From the NCBI GenBank assembly GCA_034096865.1, contig JAWQFJ010007987.1:10001-70531 (forward strand): DNA of 60,531 nucleotides, read 5' to 3'. Both the position numbers and the translations under genes were made by a program. This DNA is from Theodoxus fluviatilis (lineage: Eukaryota > Mollusca > Gastropoda > Cycloneritida > Neritidae). How positions within the stretch are numbered: position 1 is the stretch's first letter; every line of letters starts with the position of its first letter. Under the pieces are notes generated by a model. That model did no database searches. It saw only the letters and a program-made list of their open reading frames with translations, and had not been told where the DNA came from. Positions 35,501-48,519 of the stretch are shown here, piece after piece.

Positions 35501-38500
35501 GGATGCATGTTGACACTAAGGCTAAGATAAGCTTTGTTGGTCGATACAAAGAAAGGTGATGAAGATTCACTTGCTGCGTTCGTCGAGATCATGGGTTACA
35601 AGCGATTATGTTCAAGGAGTATTAAACGATGACTATAATGTGATCGATTTATATAAATTCTGCAGCTAGATGGTATTCACCCGAGTATTCGGGTGAATTC
35701 CTATGCGAAGCTCATCCTGTCTACTGTTCTACGTCACTGTGCTTCTTATGTATTTGCGATCAACTAGCACGCAACTTTGCACCACATGTCATTAATTTGG
35801 CTAAAAATCATATGTGTTGGAGCATGCATAGCTAACATAAGTCCAATAAATATATGGAAAGGGTTTTATTTGCAAATGATACAGTTTTGCTCTGGTAATG
35901 GATGGATTGTGTGCCTTTTCAACATGGGCATAGCTGGGTGTTGGATCGATATGCTTTGGTTTAGATGGTTTTCTTTAAGTTCTGTTTGCCAGCAACTTAA
36001 TTACGGTATTGAATGAAATGGAAGCAAGTTTCCTATTTTCTCCTTGAGAGTATGAATTATGGAGAGATTGGGGACATTTGTGTTTGTTTATTCGGGGAAA
36101 CTGCTTTTTTTAATTCCTTTTGAAAAAAATCGGACGTGTTTTTGATTGTGTAATATCACTAGCGATCCCGAAGATGTCATTGTGATCATTTTGGAAGGTT
36201 TCGTCGCAATGCATATTTCAGGAATTTAAAGCTCTACATACACTGTCTTTCGCAGCTTTCTACATTATGAACCAAAGTCAGCAATGATTAATGATAAAGG
36301 ACACGGAGAGAAAACAACAACAAGAACAACAAAAGTTCTGAACCGGGTAGTCCTTGAGTTCAACATGGCGGCATTGACACTGTGACGCCAAAACGAAAAT
36401 AAAGATGGAGCCGACGACCACTCCAGGGCGGGGGAAACGACTAAACCTGTTTGTCTTCGTGTCACAGCCTGTTTCGACTGCCTCTCTCGCGTGACACCCT
36501 TATCTGTTTGCAGAGGACAATCGCTCCTCCAGGAGAGGTTGCAATGATTGCTTGATTAGACGTGCCAAACGGGCCGCGCCCAGCTCCCTCCTGACCCGTC
36601 ATTTGTCTCATCCGATTCGATCCTCAGCCCCCCTACCCCTCCCGTTCCCCTGACCTATCCCCCGTCTCTCCGGTTGCCCACTTCCTGCCCAATATGTCAT
36701 CCGACCATTCCCAGCCCACCCCCGACCCCTTCCCAGCCTCCACCTCATGTCCCTCTCCAGGCTCCTGTGATTGAGAGATTACTGCAGGGAGACTATACCG
36801 AGAGTCCAATGCCCAGCACGGACTGATTGACATTATCTGGGCTCGCCAGTATGGGTGGTCTGTCAGATTGGTCTTCCGTGGCTGTGTTGTGTGTAGTCCT
36901 GTCTGCCTAGCGTCCATCTTGCCCTCAACATTCATATTCATGGCATTCTGGCAGATGTTGCTAGAATTGTCACTGGTGTTTGATGGCCTGCATGCATCCT
37001 TAGTGCTGACCACTTGTGCATTTGTTGGGTTGGACGATTTATATTGTTGTCCAGGGCTGCTGTGTTTATAACCACCGGCACGCGCCTTCCTGGATTTGAG
37101 CTTGGGGTTCAATGCATCCTTGGCGCCGACCCATTGCACATCGGCTTCTTACTGCTGTTGCTCCCGCTTCTTCTCTCTGCCTTTCCACTTTGTTTACGTT
37201 CATTTATGTTTACCGCACAGCCCTCGACAACACAACAACGCCAGCAAATCAAACAAGAGTCGCTGTTGTTGCTGCTACTGTTGTTTTGTTGTTGACAACG
37301 ATGCATGGACCAGTCTTCCAGTTGAATTGTTGCCTACTTGCAAATACGGTGGACCTTCTTTCTGGCCTGTCTCTATCGCCATTTTCTTGCGTTGCCTCTA
37401 GTGCTGATGTTAACATTTCGCCCGCAAATGGCACTTCTTCAATGAAGAATTGTATCTGCACCTCGCAAGCGTTGGGCACATTTACGGGATATTGACGAGA
37501 ACTTATAGTCAATCATATCTTTTCCCTGTGAAGGCCTTACTTTGTAGTGGGGATATTTAGCGCACAACAGCACCTCGTCGAAGTTGGTTGCCGTGCAAGT
37601 CACTCGGGGCTGCCCAGGCTAAAAGTCAGGCCGTGGCTGGCCGTGAGATCAGCGTCAGCCTGTGCGGACATCTTTGTTATCGTCACTGGGCCGGAATCGT
37701 CAAGTGCTCCCTTTGTGTTTTCATTGTCTGCATCCCGGGTCGTCCTCCCAGCTGGGATGTAATGAAGATTTCGATCAGGACAGCACTTTGATCCACTTGT
37801 CCCGTCCGTCTCCATGGCGGACCCCAATCGATGGACGTGGAGCCCTCCCTCCTGACTGTCAAAGGCCTTGAGAGTTTTCTTTCTCCACCTCCAAAGGAGA
37901 AACACTGTAATGCACTTGTCGACGCAATCTGACCTTGAGAACAGTTGCTAATGAAGATGTATCTTTCAGCTCTCTCGTTGGACGTTGTGGCGTCGGCTTT
38001 GGGTCTCCAGGGAGGTCGAGAATTCCTTGTCCGCTTTCCTTCCTGCAGAGTAGCCTCTCTCGAAGAGTTCATTGGATTTGGCTAATGGAAACTTTAGATC
38101 CGTCGAGTCGAAAAACACTGCTTTAAATTGAAAGCACCAAAAAATAATTTCAATCCTACAGACCCGTGCTTGGCTTTTACGGTTGTCTTGGGAGAAAATG
38201 GTGCAGCTCCGCACCGGATGAAATAAATGCATGAATCAATAATATGTTGATTTGCGTGTGCATTATAAAAACAGTCGGAATTCAGGCAGCAAATCCCTTC
38301 AACTCCGTTAGAGACGCTACAATGTAGTTTTTTTACCGAGTAATTATCTCGTGTCCATTATGTACAAAGTTTGGTGAATACAGTGCCTAGGAATCCCAAA
38401 ACACCCATTAAGCTGAGCAGTTGCGCCTCAGTACGTTTGACGATGTCTCCATTTGGAATCTGCTGCAAGACTTTTAGTTATTTCCTTAACTGCATTTGCA

Positions 38501-38995
38501 AAAACTTTCCGCAGTGACCGAGTAAAGATGGAGGTGCAATGGCAACGTATCAACGGCTTTTATTCGAACAGGGAAAGTGTAAAGCGAAAAAAGGATGACC
38601 GACTGCGTGCTGTCAACTGAAATGTGTAGGCCGATGCTAGGTGTGGGCATCCGTGGCTGCACAGCTTAAAGCATCATCTAGAATGATTTCTGGTCATAAG
38701 TCCCATATTCAAATTAGCTTTTCCCTTTGTTTTTGAAATTAGGAAATCAATCCTTCTTACGCCATTTAAGCCTCAATACTTAATAATTCCAAAGTCAGAT
38801 TAACCAATAATTCCTTTTTGAAGATACCGTGTCACTTCTGAGGAAGTCAAGGAAAAATATTCCACTATTTTTCTACAGTGATACACCGCTACTGCTAAGG
38901 CAATGGAGTAAACATTACTAGGAACTGTTCGCTGTAAATCATTCGCATTTCTCAACAGATGGCGCCGACATTTGGCACTGTGGCGTTTGTAAAAC
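32537..38995. other. Unassigned stretch upstream of the caspase exons
   Basis: No exon is recognised here, although the 5' part of the caspase gene may lie in it. A pyrimidine-rich block spans about 33540-34190 with ordered AGCCCACCATC-type repeats at 34060-34115. A poly-G of 18 (34298-34315) follows. The 260-codon frame at 33487-34269 is low-complexity Pro/Ser/His and not convincing. A minus frame of 168 codons (36633-37139) is of ordinary composition but unrecognised. Confidence 0.45.
35675..35698. repeat. Perfect 10-bp-stem hairpin
   Basis: ATTCACCCGA, then GTAT, then TCGGGTGAAT: a perfect inverted repeat with a four-base loop in otherwise featureless AT-rich DNA. No U-tract follows and no RNA class is recognised. 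Confidence 0.7.
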
Positions 38996-39086
38996 TCTCA
39001 CTGGAGATCAATTCTCAGTGGAGATCAACTCTCACTGGAGATCAACTCTCAGTGGAGATCAACTCTCAGTGAAGATCAACTCTCAC
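38996..39086. repeat. 17-bp tandem repeat abutting a splice acceptor
   Basis: Five 17-bp units of TCTCA(C/G)TGGAGATCAAC plus a partial sixth. The variable base alternates C, G, C, G, G, so the first four units form two 34-bp dimers. The array ends 15 bases before the AG of the caspase exon at 39102. It therefore occupies the place where the branch point should lie. Confidence 0.95.
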
Positions 39087-39101
39087 TTCCTTGTGCTGCA
39101 G

Positions 39102-39349
39102 CGGAGACAAGAAGTCCCTGCGACCCGGGGCACCCTCGGAGCCCAATGAGTACAACTTCAACTACAAGCGGCGGGGCCTGTTCCTCATCATCAACAACAA
39201 GAACTTCCAGGCAGCCACTGGTCAGGTCAGCCGCGAGGGCACCGATGTGGACGCTGAGCGCCTCGAGGAACGCTTCCAAGATCTCGGCTTTGATGTCCGC
39301 CGACACGATGACGTCACCGCCTCCAAAATGTCCACCCTCCTGTTCGAAG
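39102..39349 (+). CDS. Caspase-3/7-like, large-subunit exon (first visible)
   Basis: This exon encodes the start of the p20 fold of an executioner caspase, a cytosolic cysteine protease that cleaves after Asp in apoptosis. After one base completing a split codon come 82 codons. The caspase signature is clear: GLFLIINNKNF (beta-1 strand) and SREGTDVDAERL, whose Arg (residue 44 counted from the exon start) corresponds to the S1-pocket Arg64 of human caspase-3. LGFDVRRHDDVT follows. The acceptor is TTGTGCTGCAG ending 39101 and the donor is GAAG/GTGAGT. The exon enters in phase 2 and leaves in phase 1. About 16 residues (Lys, Ser, Pro-rich) precede the fold, so a start codon and any prodomain (short, CARD or DED) must be on earlier exons, which I could not recognise. 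Family certain; caspase-3 versus -7 not resolvable. Confidence 0.95.
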
Positions 39350-40237
39350 GTGAGTACAGTGTACCATTGATTATATTATCGTATTTATTTTATCATTTAT
39401 CGACTGTAGCTCATTACATTGATTATATTCGAAAACAATTTTTGTCGAACTGGGTCGTGTAACTTGACATCATCAATGTTGTGGGATTGAGGTAGATTGT
39501 CCCATTCAATGATCGTCGTCGGGCAAGCGCATTATTTTGCATCGGTAGTGTGATTACACCAAACTTAGTGTTGTAATGTTATGTGTTAATTGTGAAACGA
39601 TGATTCTGAAGGTCGTATAAAGGAGGAAGTCTTTAGTCCCTTTACTGCAAGCTTTCTGCACACTTTTGCTGCTCAACCAGGCTTGGGCTACAAGAAATAC
39701 CAGGCCTGACATTGGAGGCCCCGAATGAAGGATGTAAGGCTGAAAACGCCAAAATAAACACATGAGTGTACTTTAAGATTACACGAATAGTTCTGTGCAT
39801 TCATCACAAATAAACAAAACACCTCAAATGTGTGCACTGAATCCATAACGATGAGACTGCCTCAGACTGGGTCATTTCCGCGCCTTAGAGAGGAAGGCAG
39901 GTGACGTTTCAGTCATTTCTGAATTGATCAAAATACGTCCTTCCGAAATAGCACAATTAAATCCATCTACTGTTGAGCCTATATTTAAATAATTGAAAAT
40001 GTCAGTTTCAATACTGATATATCAACTCTCTTGTCTTTTTGGAGCAATTTCTCAAAATTTTGTTATGTTTATTTCGTCTATATTTCTCATGAATGGTCTC
40101 AACTTCTCTCGGTCACACACGATACCCTTGCCCAGCACCTGTGACAGCAGGGGAAATGATCTATACCACTGACTCTCCACAACATGAAGAGTAAGAAATT
40201 CTCTGCTTGATGTCAATTCGATCTAGGGGCAAGAAAA

Positions 40238-41215
<978 letters not shown>

Positions 41216-41326
41216 TATAAGAAAAAGAAGGATAATGATAATTATAATGACGACGATGATGATGATAATCATTTCATTTCTTGCTCAAATACACGAGAAT
41301 TCTTTGTGAGGACTTTCACCCCCGGT

Positions 41327-41571
41327 CGCCACTGCGCAGCGCCCAGTGCCCGGATTTACTCCTGGGTAGGAGAGGCAATGCGGGCCAAGCACCTTGCCGA
41401 AGGATGCAACTCCAGAATCCGTGTAGAGCTGAACACTGCGCCAGCTAGCCGCAAGGCGAACGTCTTAATCACTGCACTACTACAGCGCTAGGCGTAGATT
41501 TAATCACTGCACTACTACAGCGCTAGGCGTAGATTTAATCACTGCACTACTACAGCGCTAGGCGTAGATTT
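41327..41571. repeat. Dispersed repeat copy A with 35-bp tandem tail
   Basis: Contains ACTCCTGGGTAGGAGAGGCA, then CAAGCACCTTGCCGAAGGAT and CAACTCCAGAATC. This series is matched in order, with divergence, at about 54080-54155. The left copy ends in three 35-bp tandem units starting AATCACTGCACTACTACAGC (41467, 41502, 41537). The cassette (CTCCTGGGT...CCTTGCC.AAGGA..CAACTC) resembles a widespread marine-animal repeat end with tRNA-like character, from memory. Class unassigned. Confidence 0.6.
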
Positions 41572-42297
41572 TAGAATTTTCGCAGTAGCTGCTTTTATAA
41601 TAATGTACTGTTATCTGTCTGTTTCTGCATTTATATAGTCCCGTTTAAATCGAGCTTAAATGGAAAACAATCCGCAAGAAATGCTCACCAGAAAAGTTGA
41701 ATCTTGGGAATATCGTCTTAACCAGCTGTAGCCTACATCCCATTGGTCAGACTTTAAAAGGATTTTCATCGTTGTAAAGCTCGATGAAACACATTCAGAA
41801 TGTAGATATATCAATATTATCCAAACAGGCTTTCGATTCAATTGGCGGAGAAGGTTCACATCTGCATATATTCCAAAACTTTGCCCTGAAGGCCCCGAGA
41901 GTCGGCTTCGGGTCCAACAGCGGATCTTGTGTATAAGTAGCGCTTGGATGACAGTACGCCCAAGAGACTGCTCCCACTCAGTAAGCTTCATTATCCGGTG
42001 GGAGTGTGCTTTAGGGATGGTAACTCTATCACCAATGAGCCAGTGATTGGAGTCATCGATCTGTAGGCCTTTCTGTACATTGCCACTGCTCTTCACGCAG
42101 TTTTCCGTCATCTGGGTTCGCACATTGTTGCCATCTGCTTGCTCTTTATGTATACTGTACATGTAGTCATGAGAAGCGTGTTGGCAAAAAACGTTTACAA
42201 ACAACATTCTCCAGATGTGATAGAAACAACGCAAATATGCATGTGCGGATATACATTCACGCTTACACTCAGACATATACACACAGAGAGACATACA

Positions 42298-42355
42298 TAC
42301 ACACACATACACACACACACACTCACACACACAAATTCACACACACACTCACACA

Positions 42356-42408
<53 letters not shown>

Positions 42409-42415
42409 ACACGCA
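42298..42415. repeat. CA microsatellite
   Basis: CA dinucleotide run with TCACAC interruptions, pure from about 42358 to 42400. Confidence 0.95.
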
Positions 42416-42479
42416 CACATTCACACATACACACGAACAGTCTCACATACATAAACACCGCGCAAGCACGTACAGGCAC

Positions 42480-43244
42480 TGTAGCAGCCAAAAGTTACTC
42501 CCGGCCAAAAGTTACTCCGGAAGTCATCGCAGAGTTATCTGCTCGGGACGTGCTGAGAATTCCACTCTAAAAAGAGACGGCACCCGCCACTCCGCCTGAC
42601 TGACTTTGCACGCCCGGTGAGTTATGCTAAGATCCGGCCGCGTAAATATATCTGCGTTTTGTGACAAACGTCTTTCTCGGCGGTACTGTACTCCATGCAC
42701 CTTAACGGTGCGCGTGATTCGGGTGTAATCTTAAGCTAAACGACGTTTATTGGCGCTGCTGAAATGGTCGAAGTCGGAAACATTCGGAACGTCGTTTAGC
42801 TTAAGATTACACCCGAATCACGCGCACCGTTAAGGTGCATGGAGTACAGTACCGCCGAGCAAGACGTTTGTCACAAAACGCAGATATATTAACGCGGCCG
42901 GATCTTAGCATAACTCCCCGGGCGTGCCAAGTCAGTCAACGGTCGCGTTTTATAAAACCAGACTACAAATAGACTACAGGGAGGTGACTCCCATATCATT
43001 TCCGGCAGCGGAGACGGCTTTGCACGGGGAAAAACTTTTTTGAACTCTATATTATGTGTTAAACTACACAAATGCACCAAAAACACAAAAACTCGTAAAT
43101 AAACTATTGCGTCGTTTGTCGGGATATATTCCATGCAAAGAACAGGTGCAGGAGCGGTAAATCGCATAAAGAAAAAGCCGAGCAGATAACTCTGCGATGA
43201 CTTCCGGAGTAACTTTTGGTCGGGAGTAACTTTTGGCTGCTACA
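42480..43244. mobile_element. 765-bp fold-back DNA element with 5-bp target duplication
   Basis: The outer ends are TGTAGCAGCCAAAAGTTACT and its reverse complement, and the terminal inverted match runs about 65 bp. GGCAC stands directly outside each end (42475-42479 and 43245-43249), a likely target-site duplication. Inside lies a second, larger inverted repeat (about 42596-42750 and 42785-42942) of about 150 bp per arm with a loop of roughly 40 bases. The right side has an extra, unmatched 240-bp segment. There is no transposase. The outer ends contain AAAAGTTACTCC as a direct double word (CCAAAAGTTACTCCCGG then CCAAAAGTTACTCCGG). Confidence 0.88.
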
Positions 43245-45184
43245 GGCACACGTGTAAATGGGAAAAGAGCAAAAAGCAGAAGCCGCAGGGCCGGTAGACG
43301 GAAAAGCTGACTGACTAAGGGCGGGCAGGCAGTAACAGTCCAGCAATCACTCGTTCGAACAACAGATACGAGGTGAGCAAGCTGACACCCAGATGGGCAG
43401 ACAGACAGGCACGCGGATAAACGCACACAAAATAAGAGGGATGCGTCAAACCAGACAAAGAAGGGAAATATTGCAGGCCTTAAACCACACTGAGATGCAC
43501 AGACACAAACGAACACCGAACAAAGACAAGGGAGAATATATGAGGCCATCGCCTGCCTGTGAAGATCCAGATGTTTTATTTCGATTTTCGGCTCGATCCG
43601 GGAGCTAATTGTACCATTGGACGTTATTGATTAGTCGTTTCATGACTAATTTCTCCTTTAATTCCTCGCTGTGTGGAGGCTACGCCACCTTCGATCGGAT
43701 TCGGGAGGGTTCCCCGTCCTCATCCCTTCCCCATCCAGCACCCAGGCCTGCTGAGCAGGTGGAGGATGGCGACTCAAGTTCCAATTTGTCTTCCTAGGCC
43801 CAGATTTTCCTGGCTTGGCGTGCGGACGTGCTGCTGGCTTAAGGCCTCGTTCTGCCCACTGAATCGCCATTATGTCTCCCTTCCAACCCACGCGGAGTCG
43901 TGAATGCGGGGGTTTTTCTCCAGTTTCCACGACAAGTTCTCCTGGCAGGGCCATTCCCTCGTATTCCTCACGCGGCATCTCGACCTTCCCTACGCCACCC
44001 GACCCCCCACCTCTCCTTCATTGATTACCCAACAGCTGGGGAAGGCGGGAGCATCTTTTTTGTGGTCATGTGGTCAAGTCGCCTCAGACTCTGGACTTGT
44101 CTTCCAGAAATTCCCTAACGCCTCCAGTCTTCTGGTGCCGACAGCGATTGCAACTGTACCTTGGGAAAGTCGTCTTCCTTCATTGTCCACGAGTTCTTCA
44201 TGAAAGTCGGCTGGCGTGTGTCTGTAGGTAGCCTCAGGGCCCAGTCAGACGCCTCTCTGTCCCCCGCAGTGTCTCGCTGTTTACAGACCCATCCACGGAC
44301 GTGGCGCTGTATACTTCAAGCGTTCGATCGGTCTTTTTTCTTCTTTCCTGCACGAATCCGGGTGTCCGAAATAGACGTTCCAGAGGTTTCGATGAGCCAG
44401 GTGAAAATGACCTGCGGGAAAATCAGTCAACAGCATTCAGTCGAACGTTGTAAAGACGTCTGCGGAGATTGTTGCCAGGGTTTGATTTAGCTGACTGCGA
44501 CCGATTTGTCAAAAGAGGCCTTTCGAGTTAACTCAATGGAACAGCAGTCGTCTGAATGAGAACTTATTTGGTAAATCTTCTTGCATATCAACCTGCAACA
44601 GATTTAACAAATTCCAGCTTAAAATAGAACATGCAGTCGAAGAACCAACTTTCATCTAAAAAGGAAACTATTCTTGTTCATATAATCTGACGACTATATA
44701 GCTCTACATCTCAGTTCTCTGATTTATTCAAAAGGCAAAAACTTTTCTTTGTTATTCTATCCCAATATGATGCAGAGGAGAGGTATGTCAAAGGTTTCGG
44801 TTCTATATTTTAATCCAATGATTATTTGAATTTTCCACTTGAATGTGTGTATTAGATTTGTTCAGTCGGCTTATACGCTCTGGTGAATGTTTTCAAGTTG
44901 TTCATGAGAGAACGACATTACCAGCTAATTTCAAATAAAGGCTTCAGATAAAGGAAGAGTCTGGTTGCCTGTTTACCTAAGTATCCGTCAAAAGACCCGA
45001 ACGCAGGTAGCATCATGTCGCAAGTGCTCGAAAAAACTGCCCAGTAAACTGACGATGCACGAGCGTAGGTACAGGAGAACATGAAATGAATGAACTTCGA
45101 GGGGAGCAAGAGCAGAGGGACAGTGCGTGGAGAGAGAAGGGATGGAGAGGAAGACAAAGAAACAGAGAGAGAGTGAGGAAAAAG

Positions 45185-45385
45185 TACGCACACATACACA
45201 CACAAATACACACAAATATAAATACGCACACAGAAAAACACGCACGCACGCACACATACTCATAAAGGCGCACACATACACCCACGCACGCACACGCACG
45301 CACACACACGCACACACACGCACATGCACGCACACAATCACGTGCGCGCGCGCACACACGCACGCACTTACACACGCGCAGATGT
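45185..45385. repeat. CA/CGCA microsatellite
   Basis: Interrupted CACACA, CGCACG and CGCGCGCG words, alternating purine-pyrimidine over about 0.2 kb. Confidence 0.9.
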
Positions 45386-46857
45386 AAGTGAAACGGCTGC
45401 TGATCCAGTGCTGTAAAGGTTGACATTGGAGGTCTTCTTGGCTGTTGAAATGAAGCCACGGACATACAGGCAGCTTCGAAATCCACATGCTGCCGCACGG
45501 CATCAAAGACTACCCGTCTACTGGCACATCCCGCTGGGAATGCCTGAAAGTAGAGTATTTTCATCTATGTCAGTTTTGCTTAGCATCACATCGAAGGAAT
45601 CGAGTGATTTGAGGGGCTTCTTCAAGGGGAAATGCTTCTAAAACACAGTGTGTTTAGTGAAGGAGGAACTCGAGACGAAAACCCAAAGTTCATACGGTGA
45701 TATATAACAACTTGAAAACTGAAACGATTTGATCATGTTGAACGGTACCAGAATCTTTTTCCACGCAGATAATTTGATTAGTCAAGATAGTTTTCGCTTC
45801 TTTCTGTAATGTAATAACTCTAGCCCAACTGTGAAATAAATGGAAGAATTTTATTTTAAGTATTTTAAAGTATGAACTAATCAATAGACACATGTTTAGT
45901 CCAGCTTAAGCCATGGAGTTCAATATGAATATTAAACAACGTAGACGTAAATGATGTAGTGACTGCTCATGGAACTACCTTCTGTCAGTCGTGAAAAAGA
46001 CGAGTCACCTTATTACCAGTATTTATGAACTAAACCAGCAAAGAGAGGGTGGGGGGAAAACACACTGTAGGGCGATTCCATTTCTCTCTGACCTGAAACC
46101 TGACAAGAACCCTTTGTCTGCAGAGTTAGCCATCACTTCCTCCTCCCTGGCATTCTCCCCGCCAGGAATACATCCAAGTGCCTTAGCGTACAAGGCAAAT
46201 CGAGGGCCTCAGACGATTCTCTCATCTCCAACTTCCAAGCCGTTTGAAAGGGATAGAGTCGTTTATGCCATGCGTCAGCACACTACTTGTCCGTGTGGAG
46301 GTGTGGAGTACTCGGACGTCTCGCTCCTTTATGTGTCAGGCTCCAAATGGCCTCAGAGAATGAAACGTTCAGCAATGATAGGTTGCACAGTCAGCAAAGT
46401 GTCGGAGAACACTTCCAGCTCGATGCTTTCTGTGGGCCTCCCCTGGGAAGTCTTGTCGGGGTGGCGCTGTGCCAGACAAGGGGACTTCCCTGCTAGATTC
46501 TCTTTTCTGTCTACGTTTTTTTCTGTGGTTTAGGGAGAAAGCGGATGAGCTACTCTCAGATGCAAGTGAGCTAAATCTTTACGCAATGGCGGATTTGTCA
46601 GTTGTGCGTTTAGAATCTGATTAATCCCATGGTGAGCCCAGTCATCCACCTTAGTACTACTGCATTAAAACTTCACTCATCTTTTTCAATGCCCTCGAAA
46701 ACTACACCATGAAAATACACAACATTGACATTATCAAGTTTCCAATAGCAACGGCTTGATAGGATACTTTCCAATCAAACCGTTGTTCTTCATGTGACAG
46801 TTATCTTATCCTCCTATGGTACGGAGATAAGAATAGATCCAGCACGTCTCCTCACAG

Positions 46858-47310
46858 CCGGTTCTTAACTGGTGTTTGCCAAGTCTTGTCAAATACTGGC
46901 CAAATATTCGCTCAAAATTTGCCGGGTCGTTGGGATATATTCGCTGAATATTTGGTCAAGTGTTCCGGTTCTTAATCGGTTTTCGCCAAGACTTGGCAAA
47001 TATTTGCCAAGACTTGGGATATTGGCTCGACAGGTAATGCCAATAGCTGTTGGCGCGAGATATTCGTCAGATTCCCTCAGAGCACAATGTGGGGGGAAAA
47101 TATGTCGCTTCGTTTACATTTACAGCCATTGCGCACTTACGGTATGGACATGGTGCCGATCGATGTCATATTGCAAATGTCCTATATTTGCGAGATCTTG
47201 ACTCTGTTTCGTCAAGCTATTAAGGAGTTATAGATTTGCCAAGACTTGGCGCAATAGTTGCCGAATGTTTGCCAATAAGTAATTTGCGAAGACTTCGTGA
47301 ATATTAGCCA
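46858..47310. repeat. Cluster of TTGGCAA/TTGCCAA-related words
   Basis: CCGGTTCTTAA(C/T)(T)GG followed by GCCAAG(T/A)CTTG occurs at about 46858 and 46965 (spacing about 106). A third related stretch (TTTGCCAAGACTTGGCGC) is at about 47236. The palindromic words CCAAGACTTGG and CAAATATTTG recur. The block lies 230-680 bases before the second caspase exon. It could be a decayed tandem repeat; resemblance to NF-I palindromes (TTGGC-GCCAA) is noted but unproven. Confidence 0.5.
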
Positions 47311-47541
47311 ATATTTATTTGTCAATTAAAAACATGCTTACGCGATTTGACTGTGGCAAAAAAACTAGGGAAGCCGAAACCTCACTTGTTCTTACCCAAG
47401 CCAGCTCTCACGATTTTGTAGTCAATGGCCTTTAAAAGCCTACAAAGAGGGATATGCCGTAAAAACTTCGTTCACTCTCTCACACTCATTCGCCCTGTGG
47501 CAGTTTGTTCTCTATGCAGACGTGCTTGGTTGGTGTTGCAG

Positions 47542-47717
47542 TGGCCACGATGGATCATTCTGACGCAGACTGCTTCGGCTGTGCCATTCTTTCCCACGGC
47601 CGCCAGGGCATGATCTACGCCGTGGACGGCTGCGTGTCGCTGGAAATTCTGGTGTTGCCCTTCAAGGGCGACCGCTGCCCCACCTTGGTTGGCAAGCCCA
47701 AGCTCTTCTTCATCCAG
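47542..47717 (+). CDS. Caspase-3/7-like, catalytic-His exon
   Basis: This exon continues the caspase large subunit. Two bases complete a Val codon shared with the first exon, then 58 codons follow. It opens ATMDHSDADCF and holds the active-site His in ILSHGRQG (residue 101 of the joined frame) with the oxyanion-hole Gly after it. GDRCPTLVGKPKLFFIQ closes the exon. The last codon is the Gln of the catalytic pentapeptide, so the exon ends in phase 0 at CCAG/GTACAA. The acceptor is GGTGTTGCAG ending 47541. Join length to the first exon matches human caspase-3 without a gap between LTREE.. and ..LLSHG, so no exon is missing between them. Confidence 0.96.
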
Positions 47718-47859
47718 GTACAACATGACCAGTGCACTGAAGATTGCAGTTGGTGGCGGCGATGAAAGAAGGGGGAGTTGTCACGAGCAGGGTGCGGGGT
47801 GTGTATGTGTCTGTGTATGTGTGTGTGCGCGCGCGTGTGTCCATCCGTATACATGTGTA

Positions 47860-47918
<59 letters not shown>

Positions 47919-47965
47919 CGGCATGTAGGATAGGCAGACCGAAGGACCCAAGTTATTATTCATCT

Positions 47966-48190
47966 GGGCCTGTATCCAGAACGGCGATTTATCTTTTTAA
48001 CACTCGATTTATTCCCTAACCCCAGGTTATCTTGATCGGTTAGATAAGGTACGCTCCTCAGAGGATCCTAGGTTGCGCTTTGCTATATATACTGGTTTCC
48101 AGCCAAGGGAGAGCGGAACAGACAGTTGGAATTGTCTGAGTTTAGAGATAAATCGGGGTTAAAATAAATCGCCGTTCTGGATACGGGCCC
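47966..48190. mobile_element. 225-bp MITE, copy 1
   Basis: Ends GGGCCTGTATCCAGAACGGC and, inverted, GGGCCCGTATCCAGAACGGC. The terminal inverted match extends about 45 bp through CGATTTAT and AACCCC/GGGGTT. A second copy in the same orientation is at 55766-55992 with about a dozen differences. No coding capacity. Target duplication is not obvious. Confidence 0.92.
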
Positions 48191-48519
48191 AGGGTGTTGC
48201 GTGATCCAGCTACGAAACGCTGCATGAAGAATGAGAGGAGAGTCGCATATTCATGAAGGGTACGAACAGAACATCTGGTTATAAAAAAAGACCGTGCCCT
48301 TTTTCAGTAGGTACCCGCTTGGGGGAAGCAGGATGGGAGCGGGGAGAGAGATTGTTTTTTCCTTTTCTGTATGCAGGTCCAAACTCAGTGACATTTTGGC
48401 CGTTGGCGGCGTTCAGAGAAAAATTAAGGGGATAGGGTTACAAGGAAAGAGGTGAGAGGGGGTGGGGAGTGTGGGAACGAAGGGAAGGAAAAAGAGCTGG
48501 GGAAAATGGTCGTCACTGT

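Noticed and set aside
36633..37139. 168-codon open frame on minus
   Set aside because: Ordinary composition in part, but no motif and overlapped by equally long frames on +.
17527..38530. Recurring word GACCGAGTAAA at about 17527, 34251 and 38516
   Set aside because: Three scattered 11-mers without shared flanks; probably coincidence.
1..39101. Caspase prodomain (CARD, DED or short) upstream of the first visible exon
   Set aside because: Searched the + frames for a phase-2 donor exon with such a domain and found none I could defend; it may be very short or outside the window.
41656..42330. 224-codon open frame on minus inside the caspase intron
   Set aside because: The start is a translated CA repeat and the remainder matches no family known to me. 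Kept only as a note in the intron entry.
45991..46533. 180-codon open frame on +
   Set aside because: No recognisable motif, no Kozak or splice context, inside the caspase intron; likely chance.
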